From NCBI GenBank assembly GCA_035578905.1, contig JAQJVL010002535.1, positions 29,791 through 93,790 on the forward strand: a stretch of 64,000 nucleotides of DNA. The letters run 5' to 3'. Positions 44,880-57,455 of this stretch are shown piece by piece. The notes beneath the pieces were generated by a model that did no database searches, was not told the DNA's origin, and worked only from the letters and a program-made list of their open reading frames with translations. A program made the position numbers and the translations under genes. The DNA comes from Stictocephala bisonia. Its lineage: Eukaryota > Arthropoda > Insecta > Hemiptera > Membracidae. How positions within the stretch are numbered: the first letter of the stretch is position 1; each line of letters begins with the position of its first letter.

Positions 44880-45410
44880 CAGCTGATTACCGTCAATTAC
44901 TGGTTTATTGTTGTGTATGATTGTTTCCATACAGTACAACTGTATTTGGAGGTTATGTGACTTTTGAGTTCCATTCAATTTTAGTTTTAAATTTTTATTA
45001 TTTATTAGATAGTATTAAAAATGACACATATAGTCTCCGTATGTACTAAAGGAAATAATATTTGATCAGCAGTGCACGTGTTGATATGATAATACAATTC
45101 AGTTACAAACGAATTCAATTGGTGATGGAATATTCATGATTTATAACTTTTTGGAGGTTTCCGTCTTCAACCAACCATTTGATTCGACCGACATCGTCTT
45201 TCGAAAACTGAATTGTCACTTAAGTATGATACTGACACTGATACAACAAAACTTCAAACAAATAAACAATGACATAATATTTAAACTAATAAAACTACCG
45301 TAAAGAACAATCATTACAGTTAATATAAATAAAAGGAATCCAAATCATAAAAAACAATACAATCAATACTTCGTTTGAAATGAAATCCATAATATAAACT
45401 AATGTAAAGA
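44880..45410. other. No firm feature; coding-like remnant at 45120-45225 minus
   Basis: On minus, 45125-45215 reads IQFSKDDVGRIKWLVEDG in one open stretch. This is more protein-like than its AT-rich context, but there are no splice signals and I do not recognise the family. It could be a fragment of an old mobile element. Confidence 0.25.
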
Positions 45411-45411
45411 A

Positions 45412-45490
45412 TAATGCTGGAAGTCCCGGGTTTAAATCCCATGAGGTGAAACTAAAATTAGCTTGGTGATGGGTTTGGACCATTGTTGCA
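45412..45490 (+). repeat. SINE fragment with B-box-like motif
   Basis: cccgggtttaaatcccatga resembles a T-arm with B box; no A box is present. Confidence 0.35.
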
Positions 45491-45679
45491 TAACAATGTT
45501 GAAAATCTGAGTAGAAAATATGTTGAAAATACTAAGTACAGTGGCCTCGCAACTATCCAAATCAGATTAAAATAATGGTAGCTTATTTCTTCAGCGGTAA
45601 AATAAGGTTGTTTGCATCAATAACAGTAAAGCGGTACACGTGCTGCAACTGAAAGCACGTTCTGTTTGCAATCCCTATA

Positions 45680-46985
45680 TTGTGTTTAACAATAGAATCA
45701 ATAGATAAAGGAGAAAAAGTGGTAGGCATTTTTTTGGATTTAACTAGAGCTTTTGATAGTGTGTCACATACAAAACTTTTACACTCCTTAGAGGATTTAG
45801 GTATTAATGGTAAAGAGCTCAAATGGTTTGAATCCTATCTCTCTTTTAGACAGCAGTATGTTGAAATTGAGCACAATGAATCCTTAAGCAAGTACACCTA
45901 TATCAAGAAATGTAATTCCCAATTACAGACTGTTCGACATGGAGTTCCACAGGGATCGGTCCTGGGGCCCCTTTTATTTCTCTGTTATATAAGGGGATTA
46001 CCAGGCTTTGTTTCGGATAATGGGAGGGCATGTTTGTATGCTGATGACACTAATATAACTATTGCAGGTAATTCACAGGAGAGTATTGAGATTTCATCAT
46101 ATATTAGTCTTTCCAGTGTAAAGCAATTTTTTAACAGCAAGAATCTTCTTTTAAATCCAAATAAATCAAATTTTATATTATTTTCTACTAAACAAAGTAG
46201 AAAAAAGTTAAATCCAAATATATTCTTAGACAATGACAAATTATTACAAGTGGAATCTACAAAATTTCTTGGTCTTATAATTGACAAACACCTAGATTGG
46301 AGTAATCATATCGATCATGTTATCAATAAAATTTCTTCTGGTTTGTATGCCATGAGGCAGTTATGTCAGATTTGTAGTTTGGAAACATTGTTAATAGTAT
46401 ACTACTCATTGGTGCATTCCCATTTAGCGTATGGCATTAGTATATATGGAGCGACCACAAATAAAAATTTAAACCGACTCTTACTACAACAAAAAAGGGC
46501 AATCAGGATAATGTACAATTTAAAAACAAAAGATTCAGTAAAACATTTATTTGGTGATCTGGGAATACTGACAGTTTATGCTTTGTATATTTTTGAAACA
46601 GTAACTTATGTCAAACAGTTTGCAGACCCCGTACTTAATGAAAATAAGCATATATATAACACTCGCAATCATTCTCAAAGTATTGAAAAGCACAATTTAG
46701 AGTTTTATAAAAAGAAAACTCTGTTTATTGGGAAAACTTTTCTTCATCGTCTCCCACAAAATTTCTTAACAGAAAAAAATATGAAAATTTTTAAAAAACA
46801 ATTGAAAACTTACTTGATAAAACTTGCACCTTATTCCTTTGAAGAATTTTGGGATAGCCAAGTTAATAAATAATTATAATACTATTTTATATGTATTGTT
46901 ATAGGATTAGTGACACTATTCTATGTACAACTGTATATTATATGAATAAAGGAATTTTGAAATTGAAATTGAAATTGAAAAAAAC
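45680..46985 (+). pseudogene. 5'-truncated LINE ORF2 (reverse transcriptase half), open frame
   Basis: The open frame (45680-46873) starts inside the RT domain; there is no genuine ATG at the left border. It shows FLDLTRAFDSVSHTKLL, GVPQGSVLGPLLFL, YADDTNI, LLLNPNKSNFILF, KFLGLIIDKHLDWSNHI, RLLLQQKRAIRIM, HIYNTRNHS and a FEEFW end. The frame is unbroken over 397 codons, so the truncation at insertion was recent. The 3' end has gaataaaggaattttgaaat and a short (ATTGAA)n tail to about 46980. Clade is CR1/Jockey-like. The truncated 5' end is the usual result of incomplete target-primed reverse transcription. Confidence 0.88.
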
Positions 46986-46989
46986 ATCA

Positions 46990-48480
46990 TATTTTCCTTC
47001 CTTTCAGTATTCACCGAATGTAGCATTAGGCACCATGTTTCCCACACAATGTTATTTGTAGTAACTTTGTCACCAGTAGTCAGTCAGTGACCCAGCTGAA
47101 TAATACTGAATTATAACTACAACTCTCTTCGTGTTTCAGTAATTATTAATACAATAAAACAACATGAGTGTACACAGAATATAAACACACCACGGTAAAC
47201 TAAAAAGAATATAAAGGTATATAATATATTATAAAAATATTTTAAATTATGAACCCTCAAATAGTTACCTGTCAGTTTTTCGATTTCAATGTGCTGGTCT
47301 GGTAGGTTATGCCTTGTTTTTCCAACGACTAGACATCGTTGTAAGTAAACAACAGCAGCTGGCTTATTTGTAGCGTAAACATTGCACATAATATATCGTT
47401 TCACTCCACTGTTCCTAATCTATCACTTTAAATGATTTATTTTGTTCTCTTTGTATACTTCTATAATTTTTTACTAAATGTAGTTGCTCACACTACAGTT
47501 TTTACCGGTGCAATTATTAGGTTTTATGTATATATACTCTAAAAGAATAGGAAATTCTCTATATTTTGGCTTTTTTGGTACTTTAGATAAAGTGTTTATG
47601 TAATTTGTAGAGGGGTGCAAACTTTTGAAAATTTATTAATTTCCTTTTTAATTTTTTGTCTATGAAACTTTTTATTTACAAATTTCTTAGTAAATCAGTT
47701 GCAATATTTTATTCCTAATTTTCTATTTCATACTGAATAAGGAAATATGCTACTTGATATTCTTACTATTGTAAATTATAGTTTACTTATTTTTTTCATA
47801 AATACTGCAACACTAGCAAAACAGGCGCAATCGCAACGAGTGTTATAGTGAACCATTTGAGGGTTAAGAAATAAAAGAGTTACAGAAGCAATAAATGTTA
47901 GAAGAAGAACTGCTTGTCATTTAACAGTAAGATTCTGGTGAATTTACTTAAGCACTTGTTAGTACATTAGCTTTGAAAGAAAAAAACAAATCACACCTTA
48001 TTAATTCTAAATGAAAATCAATCTTACTGCAAATAAGTATATTAAGCATTTTGAGAATGCGTTAAATATGCTACTTTTTAAATTTTAAAGTTAATCACAT
48101 GAAGCGACTCAAAAAACGTAGTAATAATCAATATTGCATACATATTGAAAGTCTTCAAGAGTGATGGGGTGGAAGAAGAATTACCCAGTTAAGAATGATA
48201 TAAGGCTCACTTATCGTTTGCCACAAGCAGTCTAGATTCAGTAGTCGTTTGAGAACTTACATTCAGTCCGACATTGTTCACTTCACCTTTCCTCTTATGT
48301 TTCATTGAATTATCTCTATTTTGTGCATTTTTTTCTTTAATTTTATTGGAATTGATTTTACTACAGATTAATCAAAATGTCCAAACAATAACAACATTTT
48401 CCTATTTTACTTTCTCCCATATGCGTTAGCTTAAAGAAAGTATTGTGATCGTCCTAAAATCTGTTTACAAGTTGGTCTAA
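46990..48480. other. No recognised gene
   Basis: AT-rich. A minus-strand frame at 47117-47404 has no recognisable domain. Confidence 0.4.
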
Positions 48481-48482
48481 AA

Positions 48483-48910
48483 ATCCATTTTAGGGTCTCC
48501 TGGACCCGAAAAAAAGGTTTTTTGAAAAAAAATTGGGTGTCTGTCCATATGTATGTCCGTCTGTATGTGCACTTCACTGTATGCAAACGGGTGGATCGAT
48601 TTTAACTAAATTTGGTATGTAGGTGTATTTAGCCAATATCTAGCCTGTTTTCTCACTTTTTTGAAATTTTAGTTTTTTTTGTTTTACGGGCAAAAAACAT
48701 TAAAAAACTGAATTTTCTCAAAAATGGCCCTAACGGTTTTGATTAAATTTTCAGGAAAGATATGAATTACAACTAAAATATTTTAGTAAAATCCGCATGT
48801 CTCTAACTTGACTAGTTTTTTAGTTATGGTAAAAATACATATTTGGGAATCAAACTGGTAATTTTTACAGTTTTGATTTTTTAGTCTTTAATATAGGAGA
48901 AAGTTTATGC
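48483..48910. repeat. Probable dispersed repeat (unassigned)
   Basis: Starts with the palindrome gggtctcctggaccc, then gtccatatgtatgtccgtct and aacgggtggatcgattttaa, words typical of retroposon or Helitron-like repeats in insects. No second copy of this segment is visible in the window. Confidence 0.35.
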
Positions 48911-48914
48911 AAAT

Positions 48915-49520
48915 TCTTTGGAACCATTTATTTTTGTTACAAAATAACTTTCCTCCAATTACATTTAGTGGCTTAAATGTTCATATAAGTATGCATATTA
49001 TGCTTTACATTTTGTAAATACTCAGTTTTTCACTCTCTCTCACATGTAGCTCAGGATTGCACCATCAGCACGTTTGATGGGAAAAGTATTGCAAATTGAG
49101 CATGCTGACAAAGCTTTGAAACAGAACATTAAAAGCTGATTGTAGCAACTGGCCAGCCATAAAAAGCAAAACTCCCTGTTAAATAGGACTAAGTAATACA
49201 GTGTTTGAGTGAATGTTGTAATACGTAATACTGTTTATTACAATTATTTTTAAATGTATAAACATAAAAAGATATGGGAACTAGTAATTTATGTATTTTT
49301 GTGTTATTTAGCAAAATTGATTTTTCCTTAACAACCTCTCAATTTATCCTACAACTTAAAGACTCGTATATCTAATATGTCCAGTTAAAAGACACACTGG
49401 ACTGTGTTCATTGAGTCCAGATATTCACTTGGTCCTATCAAGATGTAAGTAGGATGGGTAGGTGGGTCTATTTGTGCAGAGAGCAGCACATGACCACAGC
49501 AGCTACAGTCGGCACTACTG
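48915..49520. other. No recognised gene
   Basis: AT-rich, no supported feature. Confidence 0.35.
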
Positions 49521-49524
49521 GCCC

Positions 49525-49932
49525 AGTTCTGTAACCTAGCTACTTGGGGAGATCGTAAGCGATAGTTTCTATGCTCAGTACTTTAATACCGACATGGCAT
49601 CCGAACAATATGGACAAGCATCAACATGGACACTACAAAAGAACTCCTGGGTGTCCATTTTGGGTAGTAGCTAGGGTCAGGATGTCGTTTAGGGAAGAGA
49701 ATTGAGTATCAGGCTTCTCATTAGCTGAAAAACAGATAATTACTACGTGGTTTTGATTCCACATAAAGCTGTAAGTCCTTTAGGTGAACTGGCTATTGGG
49801 CTATTAATAAATTGCTTTTTCTAAGCAACAGTCGATCTTAGATAGTAACAAGACTACACATTTCATCCAAACTTACGTAATTATTCATATTCACCTTAAA
49901 ATATGTACAACTGTATCGGCATCTAGTATCGG
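49525..49932 (+). repeat. Dispersed SINE-like repeat, family A, full copy
   Basis: acctagctacttggggagat, ccgacatggcatccgaac, gtagctagggtcaggatg, actacgtggttttgattcca, actggctattgggctattaa, ttcatattcaccttaaaata and tgtatcggcatct, in family order. Confidence 0.75.
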
Positions 49933-49934
49933 AA

Positions 49935-50505
49935 TAATAATAGTCTGAGTGAGTAGTTAGGGCCAGGTAATGTAATAATAAACACAAAAACCACCCCCGC
50001 TCTATAAAACTTCTATGAAGAGGTATAACTAGATCATTATCAACACATAATGAGAAGGCTAGATTGTAACTTTTAATTTTATCTAACTATTTAATTATAT
50101 AATATTTCTCTCATTATAAATTAGAATTATGTTTTTCTGACGGGAAAATTAATTCTCATTTTAATATAGCCTAGTATTATTTAGCTGTCAATTTAAATTT
50201 AAAAATTTAAAAACTATAAAATTTTAGAGTTCTTCTTTACATGTTTGTGTGAGAAATAATGTCAGTAAACATTTGCTTATATAAGGTCTGTTTCATCATA
50301 GTAGTTTAAAAATACAAAATAAAAATATAAAATCTCAATGAGACAAAAATTCTTCACAACTTTCACTATAGCATATTTAGCACGTAAACATATTAAAATA
50401 TATTATTTGAAAATAAATGCTCTTCGTATTTCCAATTTAATATAATAATTGGAATTTTGAAGAAATTTTTTTTAAAATTATATACCAGGTTTCACAAAAA
50501 ATTAT
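49935..50505. other. No recognised gene
   Basis: AT-rich spacer. Nothing supported. Confidence 0.35.
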
Positions 50506-50509
50506 TTTA

Positions 50510-50785
50510 TTTTTTTATTTATTCATACGACGCCGATCGTCAAGATATGGGCGAATATAGATTTCGAATGAGTGTGATAGTTAGTGTAGATGAGCGAATG
50601 TAGTCATTGTTACAAACTAAGGCCGACTATTCCTTAGAAAGTGTCATTAATTAATAGCCCAATGACAAATGAACAGCCGGTGGTTATCAAAATGTGTTAT
50701 GACTCTGATTGGGATCAAACTGAGAACCTTTAGCTTATGAAGCTGGGATTGAACCAACTACGCTACCGACCAATTATACTTGGTT
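50510..50785 (-). repeat. tRNA-Met-derived SINE, family D
   Basis: On minus it begins ggtcggtagcgtagttggtt (A box tagcgtagttgg). An anticodon-arm-like agcttcataagct with CAT in the loop follows, then a B-box-like cagtttgatccc, all resembling elongator tRNA-Met. The body then carries the family A tail (tattgggctattaat, cttagtttgtaacaatgact, cgcccatatcttgacgatcg) and ends in a TTATGAATAAATAAAA-type tail on its 3' side (50510-50525). Confidence 0.8.
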
Positions 50786-50789
50786 ATTG

Positions 50790-52012
50790 ATATATTTACC
50801 AATATCAAAAAGGCATCCAGACCGTTAACTTGAATTTAAAACAAAAAAAGGATAATTTATTTTTAACTTTGCTCCGTTTAACACCTTTTTGTGTTTTTTA
50901 CAACAAAATAATCTAAAATCTTTAACTACAAAATATCTTGTAAACATAACATGGTTTAAACATTTTAAACTGACATGATTTTAATGTTTGATAATGTTAA
51001 TGAAATAAGTGTACCGTACAAAATTTGAAGACAGTCTGTCAAATTGTTCTTGAGTTAATAATGTTTTGTAAAAAACAAAGATGGACAGACAAAGAAACAC
51101 TAAATAGAGCAGAATTTGACAAAAATGTAATCCTTAGTTTTTTTTTTTAATTAGCTGTCGAAAATTAACATCAAGGATGCTTTTTTTAAGACAGCCTGTA
51201 TAGTTTCCAATAATAAGAGCTTTTTGAAAATGATATTACAATTTTTTAGCTTTAATTTCAGTATTGTAAAAAACTGATTTTTGTTTACACAACAACAACA
51301 AATATAATTTTCTTAATGCCAATTGTTATAACAATGGGTTTTAAATTTCCCAGTTAGTGTGTGTTAATAAAGTATGTCTTATGAAGTTAAAATTATAAGC
51401 ATGATTAATGTTAACCTTTTTCAATATGTCCAAAATGATCTCTTTAGTCTGTTCAGTGCTGAGACTGTATAGCTCAGCAAGAGCTATTATGTTAATACTA
51501 CAGTTCTTATCTAAGGTATGGTGTCTCTATATTTACAGCAATCAGCTTAACATGAGAGGTGGCGTGTCCAAACTTCAGTCATGCTTTCCTAACTGAAGTT
51601 TCCTCTTTATTTGACAGACGATTTACTTTTTTTCTTAAACATCAATAAATGTTGTTGCAGAAATGCTCTAGTTGTTGCTATATTTTTTTTTAATAATAAA
51701 TGTCTTAAAAACCTTATTTGTTTTATATTGACGACATTTTATTAAAATAATGTGTATAAACTCCAGTTAAGTTGCTGTAGATTTTGCTTTTATTTATTGA
51801 GCCAGTCGTTTAGTAAAAAAAAATTGAATTGAAAACTCAACTTTAGTTTCACAATTTATAGTTCTTCCTCACTGTGTTCAAACTAAAAAAATGGTTTGTT
51901 TTGCATTGGCGGTTTTTACATATTTTATATTGAATGAGTTTATCATAATTTGTTTCATAAGTATTTTTCATAAACAAAATAATATTTTCAGTGAACCAAA
52001 TATGAAGATAGT
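50790..52012. other. No recognised gene
   Basis: AT-rich. A 62-codon plus frame at 51408-51596 has no domain and no splice context. Confidence 0.4.
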
Positions 52013-52015
52013 ACT

Positions 52016-53328
52016 ATAGTATCAGCGAGCCACGAGTTAAGCTCTCGAACGGTAAGCAGTACAAGACTGTATTGCTGGAGTATCATAACATTATGAAGGC
52101 ACTTCCATGCAGTTTTGTTCCGTTGAGCCCCCCGTTTTATATTTTCAACCTCCTCAAAACTACCCCAAAATATTAAATATATGCAATTGTTTGAATGTTC
52201 CTAGGGTCTAAATGGTTAGATCTACATACAGTCCATATTTCAAAATTTTACGACACTGATAACTGGGTATAGCAATTTAATGATCCCAATCGAGCATTAT
52301 ATCATATACATATAGGAAAATTAGATATAAATAAAAATATTGTATTGCATTATATGCACTTCAAAATAAATGAAGCTATATAAGAATAAGAAGTTTAATT
52401 AAATAAATATTTGTAAGGTAATGAAAAACTTTTAATTAATATCCAACAGTTGACGCCTTCAAGCAGGAATATAGGCCATAGTTCAGGGCTCCAACAGTTG
52501 ACGCCTTCAAGTAGGAATATAGGCCATAGTTCAGGGCTCCAAAAGTTGACGCCTTCAAGCAGGAATATAGGCCATAGTTCAGGGCTCCAACAATTGACGC
52601 CTTCAAGCAGGAATATAGGCCATAGTTCAGGGCTCCAACAGTTGACGCTTTCAAGCAGGAATATAGGCCATAGTTCAGGGCTCCAACAGTTGACGCCTTC
52701 AAGCAGGAATATAGGCCATAGTTCAGGGCTCCAACAGTTGACGCCTTCAAGCAGGGATATAGGCCATAGTTCAGGGCTCCAACAGTTGACGCCTTCAAGC
52801 AGGAATATAGGCCATAGTTCAGGGCTCCAACAGTTAACGCCTTCAAGCAGGAATATAGGCCATAGTTCAGGGCTCCAACAGTTGACACCTTCAAGTAGGA
52901 ATATAGGCCATAGTTCAGGACTCCAACAGTTGACGCCTTCAAGCAGGAATATAGACCATAGTTCAGGGCTCCAACAGTTGACGCCTTCAAGCAGGAATAT
53001 AGGCCATAGTTCAGGGCTCCAACAGTTGACGCCTTCAAGCAGGAATATAGACCATAGTTCAGGGCTCCAACAGTTGATGCCTTCAAGCAGGAATATAGGC
53101 CATAGTTCAGGGCTCCAACAGTTGACGCCTTCAAGCAGGAATATAGGCCATAGTTCAGGGCTCCAACAGTTGACGCCTTCAAGCAGGAATATAGGCCATA
53201 GTTCAGGGCTCCAACAGTTGACGCCTTCAAGCAGGAATATAGGCCGTAGTTCAGGGCTCCAACAGTTAACGCCTTCAAGCAGGAATATAGGCCGTAGTTC
53301 AGGGCTCAACTTTAGGCTCGCTGATACT
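52016..53328. mobile_element. Inverted-repeat-bounded element carrying a minisatellite
   Basis: tagtatcagcgagcc at 52016 is matched by its exact complement ggctcgctgatacta ending at about 53328. Interrupted matching continues inward (agtt.agc.c). Almost the whole right two-thirds is the 48-bp array, which ends only a few bases before the right terminus. I interpret it as a non-autonomous DNA element of about 1.3 kb. Its gtatcagc terminus resembles that of the foldback MITE at 19889-20112. Confidence 0.6.
52444..53307. repeat. Minisatellite, 18 copies of a 48-bp unit
   Basis: A unit starting caacagttgacgccttcaag and ending tagttcagggctc repeats at exact 48-bp steps. Because 48 is a multiple of 3 and the unit happens to lack stops in several frames, it creates long open frames on both strands (plus 52450-53439, minus 53351-52395 and 53278-52436). 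Differences between copies are scattered transitions that change residues in all these frames, for example atagaccat and ggccgtag. There is no sign of protein-level constraint and I do not call a gene. Confidence 0.96.
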
Positions 53329-53514
53329 AACTTTTCTACTGTAATAAGCACTTGCCAAAAACCAATAAAAATGTTTTCATTTATTAAATTGTTGTATTTA
53401 CCATCATATATTATTACATATATTATAAGGCATATATAATGCCTCTATTATAAGGCATTCTCTATCTTCATATATATTTATGATCATTATGTAATGGTTA
53501 TGCTGTTGATTTAT

Positions 53515-53785
53515 TTTATTTTTATTTTTATTTATTCATAAGACGCCGATCGTCAAGATATGGGCGAATATGGATTTCAAATGAGTGTAGATGAGCGAAT
53601 GTAGTCATTGTTACAAACTAAGGCCGACTATTCCTTAGAAAGTGTCATTAATTAATAGCCCAACGACAAATGAACAGCCGGTGATCCTTCTCAAAATGTA
53701 TTATGACCCTGATTGGGATCAAACTGAGAACCTTTAGAGCATTAAGCTGTGATTGAACCAACTACGCTACCGAACAATCATAAAT
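53515..53785 (-). repeat. tRNA-Met-derived SINE, family D, second copy
   Basis: The minus head is gttcggtagcgtagttggtt, with the anticodon arm partly eroded and a B-box-like cagtttgatccc. The body and tail are nearly the same as at 50510-50785. The 3' end is a ttatgaataaataaaaataa-type tail at 53515-53535. Confidence 0.8.
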
Positions 53786-53789
53786 AAAT

Positions 53790-56320
53790 GATAATAAAGA
53801 ATAAACATTAACAAAAATGAAGATATCACTTAGTTTAAACAAATATTTATTATTTGTGATAGTTCTAAAAATATTAACATCATGTCATCATTATTTTTTG
53901 TTCAAGTCAACACTTGTTATGAATCACTACAGACAAATTTATTCCTTTGCTCACTGAAATAATTAATTTTTAACACTATTTAAACAGACTACAATAAAAC
54001 ATTTTTAAGTTGGACAATGAGTAGAGTTATAACTTTGCACAAGTTTCAAGGAGACAAGGTAGCCTCATAAGTTGTCTGAAAGTTGTGATAAGCAAACTGA
54101 TTGCATACTTATTACCAGTTACCGATTGTTCATTACAAACAAGCAAAAAACTGTAATTTTTTCCAACAAAGTCAAAATTGAATAGCTTAATTTTAGTTGT
54201 AAAAAATAACTGTGAATGAAAAAGGAAATATGATGAACCCTTATATTTTAAACAGACATTATTTAATTATCAATATAAAATGTTTACCCCCTCTTTCTTT
54301 CATATAAAAATATATTTACAGTTAATTACTTATATCAGATATAACAAATAACTACAGTAATAGAAAAGAAAAGATAACTTTTACAGGTGACCTTAGGAAT
54401 AAACATGTATGGAGAAATTACTATGGGCATTTCATCGTAACAATTTATCTGTCTTTAAAATAACTATAATCTTTTTTCTAGATTTACAAGTTTTTTAGAG
54501 AAGAAAGTTTAAAAAAAATTATATATGCTTTATGAAGAAAATAAAAATACAATCCATATATACTAACCAACAGTCCTTGCTTGCTATGAGGTGGTTCTCT
54601 ACACTTGCTTACCCTTCTTTCTGTGGTTCTCTCTGAACTATTGCATCAATAAAATAACTCAGGCTACTGCCGTTTCTCAGATAGCGAAGTTAAATGGTCT
54701 AGAAAACTCTAAAGTCTACTTAAGGGGGATGCAAAGTAGTGTAATCATGTCGGATTTTTAGTAGAAATTGCCTTGAACTTTTCACAAGAAAACCAAATTA
54801 GCCAACCTTTTGTGTCATGTTTATGTTTTTTTCAGCTATTTGAAAAACTATTGAATTAATGCCAGTATTACTCTTATGAAAAAAGATACATTGAGAGACT
54901 GTTTCCACCCTTAGGAATGGAATTTCGAGGAATCTATTCTTAGTAGGCCATTATGATACTTCCCTCCCAAATTCGATGCTAACTTCATTCCAAATTTCAT
55001 TAAAAATCTGTTTCCAGAGATTTTGTGATGAGTGAGTACATCCCTTTTGGATTTTATATAAGATATATGGCTTTTAAAGCCAGCTAGCAAATTATGAGGA
55101 GAAGGGAAACATTTTAAAATCAGATCAATAAATAAATTTTAACTAAAATAAAATGTTAAGTTCTGAGTTGTATCTTAATGTTTAAATATTGATCCCCCAT
55201 AGCAAAGCTAAATCCAGGTTTTGTAACTTTTCAACACCTGCCAGCTAATTCCCCTGAAAAGAAAGCAATGGCCAATCATTAACTATGTGATCAATAGTTT
55301 GGATTGACACTGCAAGCAATGACTGATCATTTTCCACTTTAATATGAATACACAAAACTTGAAGTAGTATAAGAGTTTATTAAAAACAGAAACAATCATT
55401 TTAAGAAAAATCCCAAAGCAAGTATGAAAACTGGTATACCAAAATTGAGGGTATTTATGGCATAGAGTCATAACACAAAATATTTTTAATTGATTCATTT
55501 TTCCCAACTTTATTACGAAAATATCTTATTTTAGTAAAACACACAAGTCCTAAATAAAGAGAACTTGTAATTAGTTACAAGCCTCCAAAAGAATAAAAGT
55601 ATACATGGTGTCCATGAATAGTTCTTTTTTATTCATAAATATATGTTAGTCTATAGCATGCCCATCAAAAGAAAATTAACCACTGAAAATTAGTAAAATA
55701 TTAATGACCATGGAAAGTTTTAGTCACTAAAACCTGTTAACATTGAGTTATTATTCAAACTCTTGAATTTAAATGTCTAATTTTGCAAACACACGTTTAA
55801 ATTAATCTATTTAAACATTTTCAAGCTTAAAAATGTATAATATATGACTTACATTGTGGCAATTAAAAATATGAATTATTCATTATTACAAACAACTGCA
55901 AATGTTACTAACTATTAAAACCCCATTAAACTAAACATTTTATTGACTAGTATGTCAAAGGAGCACTATAATATTGAAGGTTTCAATAAATCTTAAGTTT
56001 AAAGTATTTTATAATACTATGATTCTATAAATTTATTTGGTGGTTGGCACTTAACACATTGTATATATATTAAAATTGCATAACGTGACTCCAGATCAGT
56101 TTCTGGATAAATTTCAAGTTAACGACTTTAAAAAGTTACAATACATTAGCGACAAAAACAACTTACTGTCAAAAACAATATAAAAAGGCGAACAAAGTAC
56201 AGTACATAAAAGATTTTTTAAATTAAAAGTTATATTACGAAATATATATAAAATGCACTTATATCTTAAATATAAACCTTAAAGTTTCAAAAACAAAATC
56301 AAGGTAAAAACGTTGAAACT
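53790..56320. other. No recognised gene
   Basis: AT-rich. A minus frame at 55283-55507 is not supported as a gene. No ORP9 PH-domain exon could be recognised here. Confidence 0.4.
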
Positions 56321-56325
56321 AACCT

Positions 56326-56505
56326 TAGAATAACTAACATCTCTAGGGCGGCCGGTGCACACTCCCATTGAGAAAGTCACCGGACTAAGGACAAAATCAA
56401 TGGACTTAGAAATGGCCAGAGATTACACGTGACAAAGCCGGGCGGGGCTTCATTGCATGCTACAGCCACTGCCACCTCTACTGATGTATTAAACCAACGC
56501 TGAAT
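56326..56505 (-). promoter_or_regulatory. GC-rich island: candidate promoter and first exon on minus
   Basis: This is the most GC-rich non-repeat patch of the window. It holds an E-box with flank (cacgtgac at 56427), a GC box (gggcggggc at 56440) and gcggccggtg near 56347. On minus an ATG in ttctcaatgggagtg opens MGVCTGRPRDVSYSK and runs into a donor-like AAG|GTTAGT at about 56325. It would lie upstream of the ORP9 exons on the same strand, so it could be an ORP9 transcription start. No transcript evidence exists here. Confidence 0.35.
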
Positions 56506-56509
56506 TAAA

Positions 56510-57055
56510 ATGATAAAGACAGGAACCCTCCAAAGCCCCGTGTACAATAACATTTTTCAACAAGAGAAGAACACTTAGTACTTAAACATTTTCCAAGGAA
56601 TTACGGTTTGTATCCATTTCCAACTGCATGAAAAGCGAAGACTTGATACTTTTCAAAACTACATTCAAAAAGGATTATAATTTCTATAAACACAAAACAG
56701 AGAAAAGAATTGTATTTTCAAGAACTTGCTCTTCAAATAAGTGCAAAATAAGCTGCCACCTTCCTGAAGATAAAATTTTTTAATCACACAAACACAAAGT
56801 GTTTCTTTTTAATTTTTATAAAATTCTATTAAAACAAATTAATTTTGTATAAAAAATGACTGCATTCAATTCAAAAAGACTACTTAATGTTCAAACAATG
56901 ACTACTTGACCAGAAAAATATTTCTTGTACTGCTGTGTTTGCTTTGAAAAAAAACCACACACTTTTATACTCAAAATATTTTAAAAATTTGTTATGACCA
57001 ATAAAGCTCAGTTCCTAATTGCTTCCTTATGCAGTTAATTTTCCTATCAACTAGA
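56510..57055. other. No recognised feature
   Basis: AT-rich, nothing supported. Confidence 0.35.
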
Positions 57056-57059
57056 GAAG

Positions 57060-57165
57060 TCTGGGGTGTAATGTTGAATGGTAGTCAAGGTTCAGATGTT
57101 ATGTAGGGAAGAGAACTGAGTGTCAGACTTGTCAGGTAGATGAAAATCAGACCAACACACTCACC
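57060..57165 (+). repeat. Family A SINE-like fragment
   Basis: tggtagtcaaggttcagatg, tagggaagagaactgagtgt and agacttgtcaggtagatgaa match the family's middle part only. Confidence 0.6.
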
Positions 57166-57172
57166 CTTACAC

Positions 57173-57216
57173 ATTTATTTAGAAAATAAATTAGTAAATT
57201 TATTTTCTAAATAAAT
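57173..57216. repeat. Perfect 20-bp-arm AT hairpin
   Basis: atttatttagaaaataaatt (57173-57192) and its exact complement (57197-57216) flank a 4-base loop. It stands at the left edge of the 240-bp duplicated block. Confidence 0.9.
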
Positions 57217-57455
57217 TTACACTCTTTATTTAGAAAATAGTTTGTATAGCTATGCTTATCATATTCTGGTTGGTATATCCTAAAATTTAATTTAGACGAA
57301 ACGCTGAATTTTTAATTTAGTTCATCCACAATTTTAATAACTTTTTGAATAAAAGAATATTTAACTAAGAAAAGAAGTTTAGTCAAAATAATCATAGAAT
57401 TAACATTCTATTTATTAACTATAAATTAATGTAGAAACCAATCAAAATATCTAAA
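57217..57455. repeat. Direct duplicate flanking the 126-bp array, left copy
   Basis: tttacactctttatttagaa through aaccaatcaaaatatctaaa recurs at 59642-59884 in the same orientation with small differences. A third, weaker partial copy follows at 59885-59980. Confidence 0.85.

Noticed and set aside
52395..53439. Three long open frames (280-329 codons) over the 48-bp array on both strands, resembling a repetitive secreted or structural protein
   Set aside because: The 48-bp period keeps any stop-free frame open. Substitutions between copies alter residues in all frames, there is no signal peptide, splice context or start-codon context, and the array lies inside a transposon-like unit.
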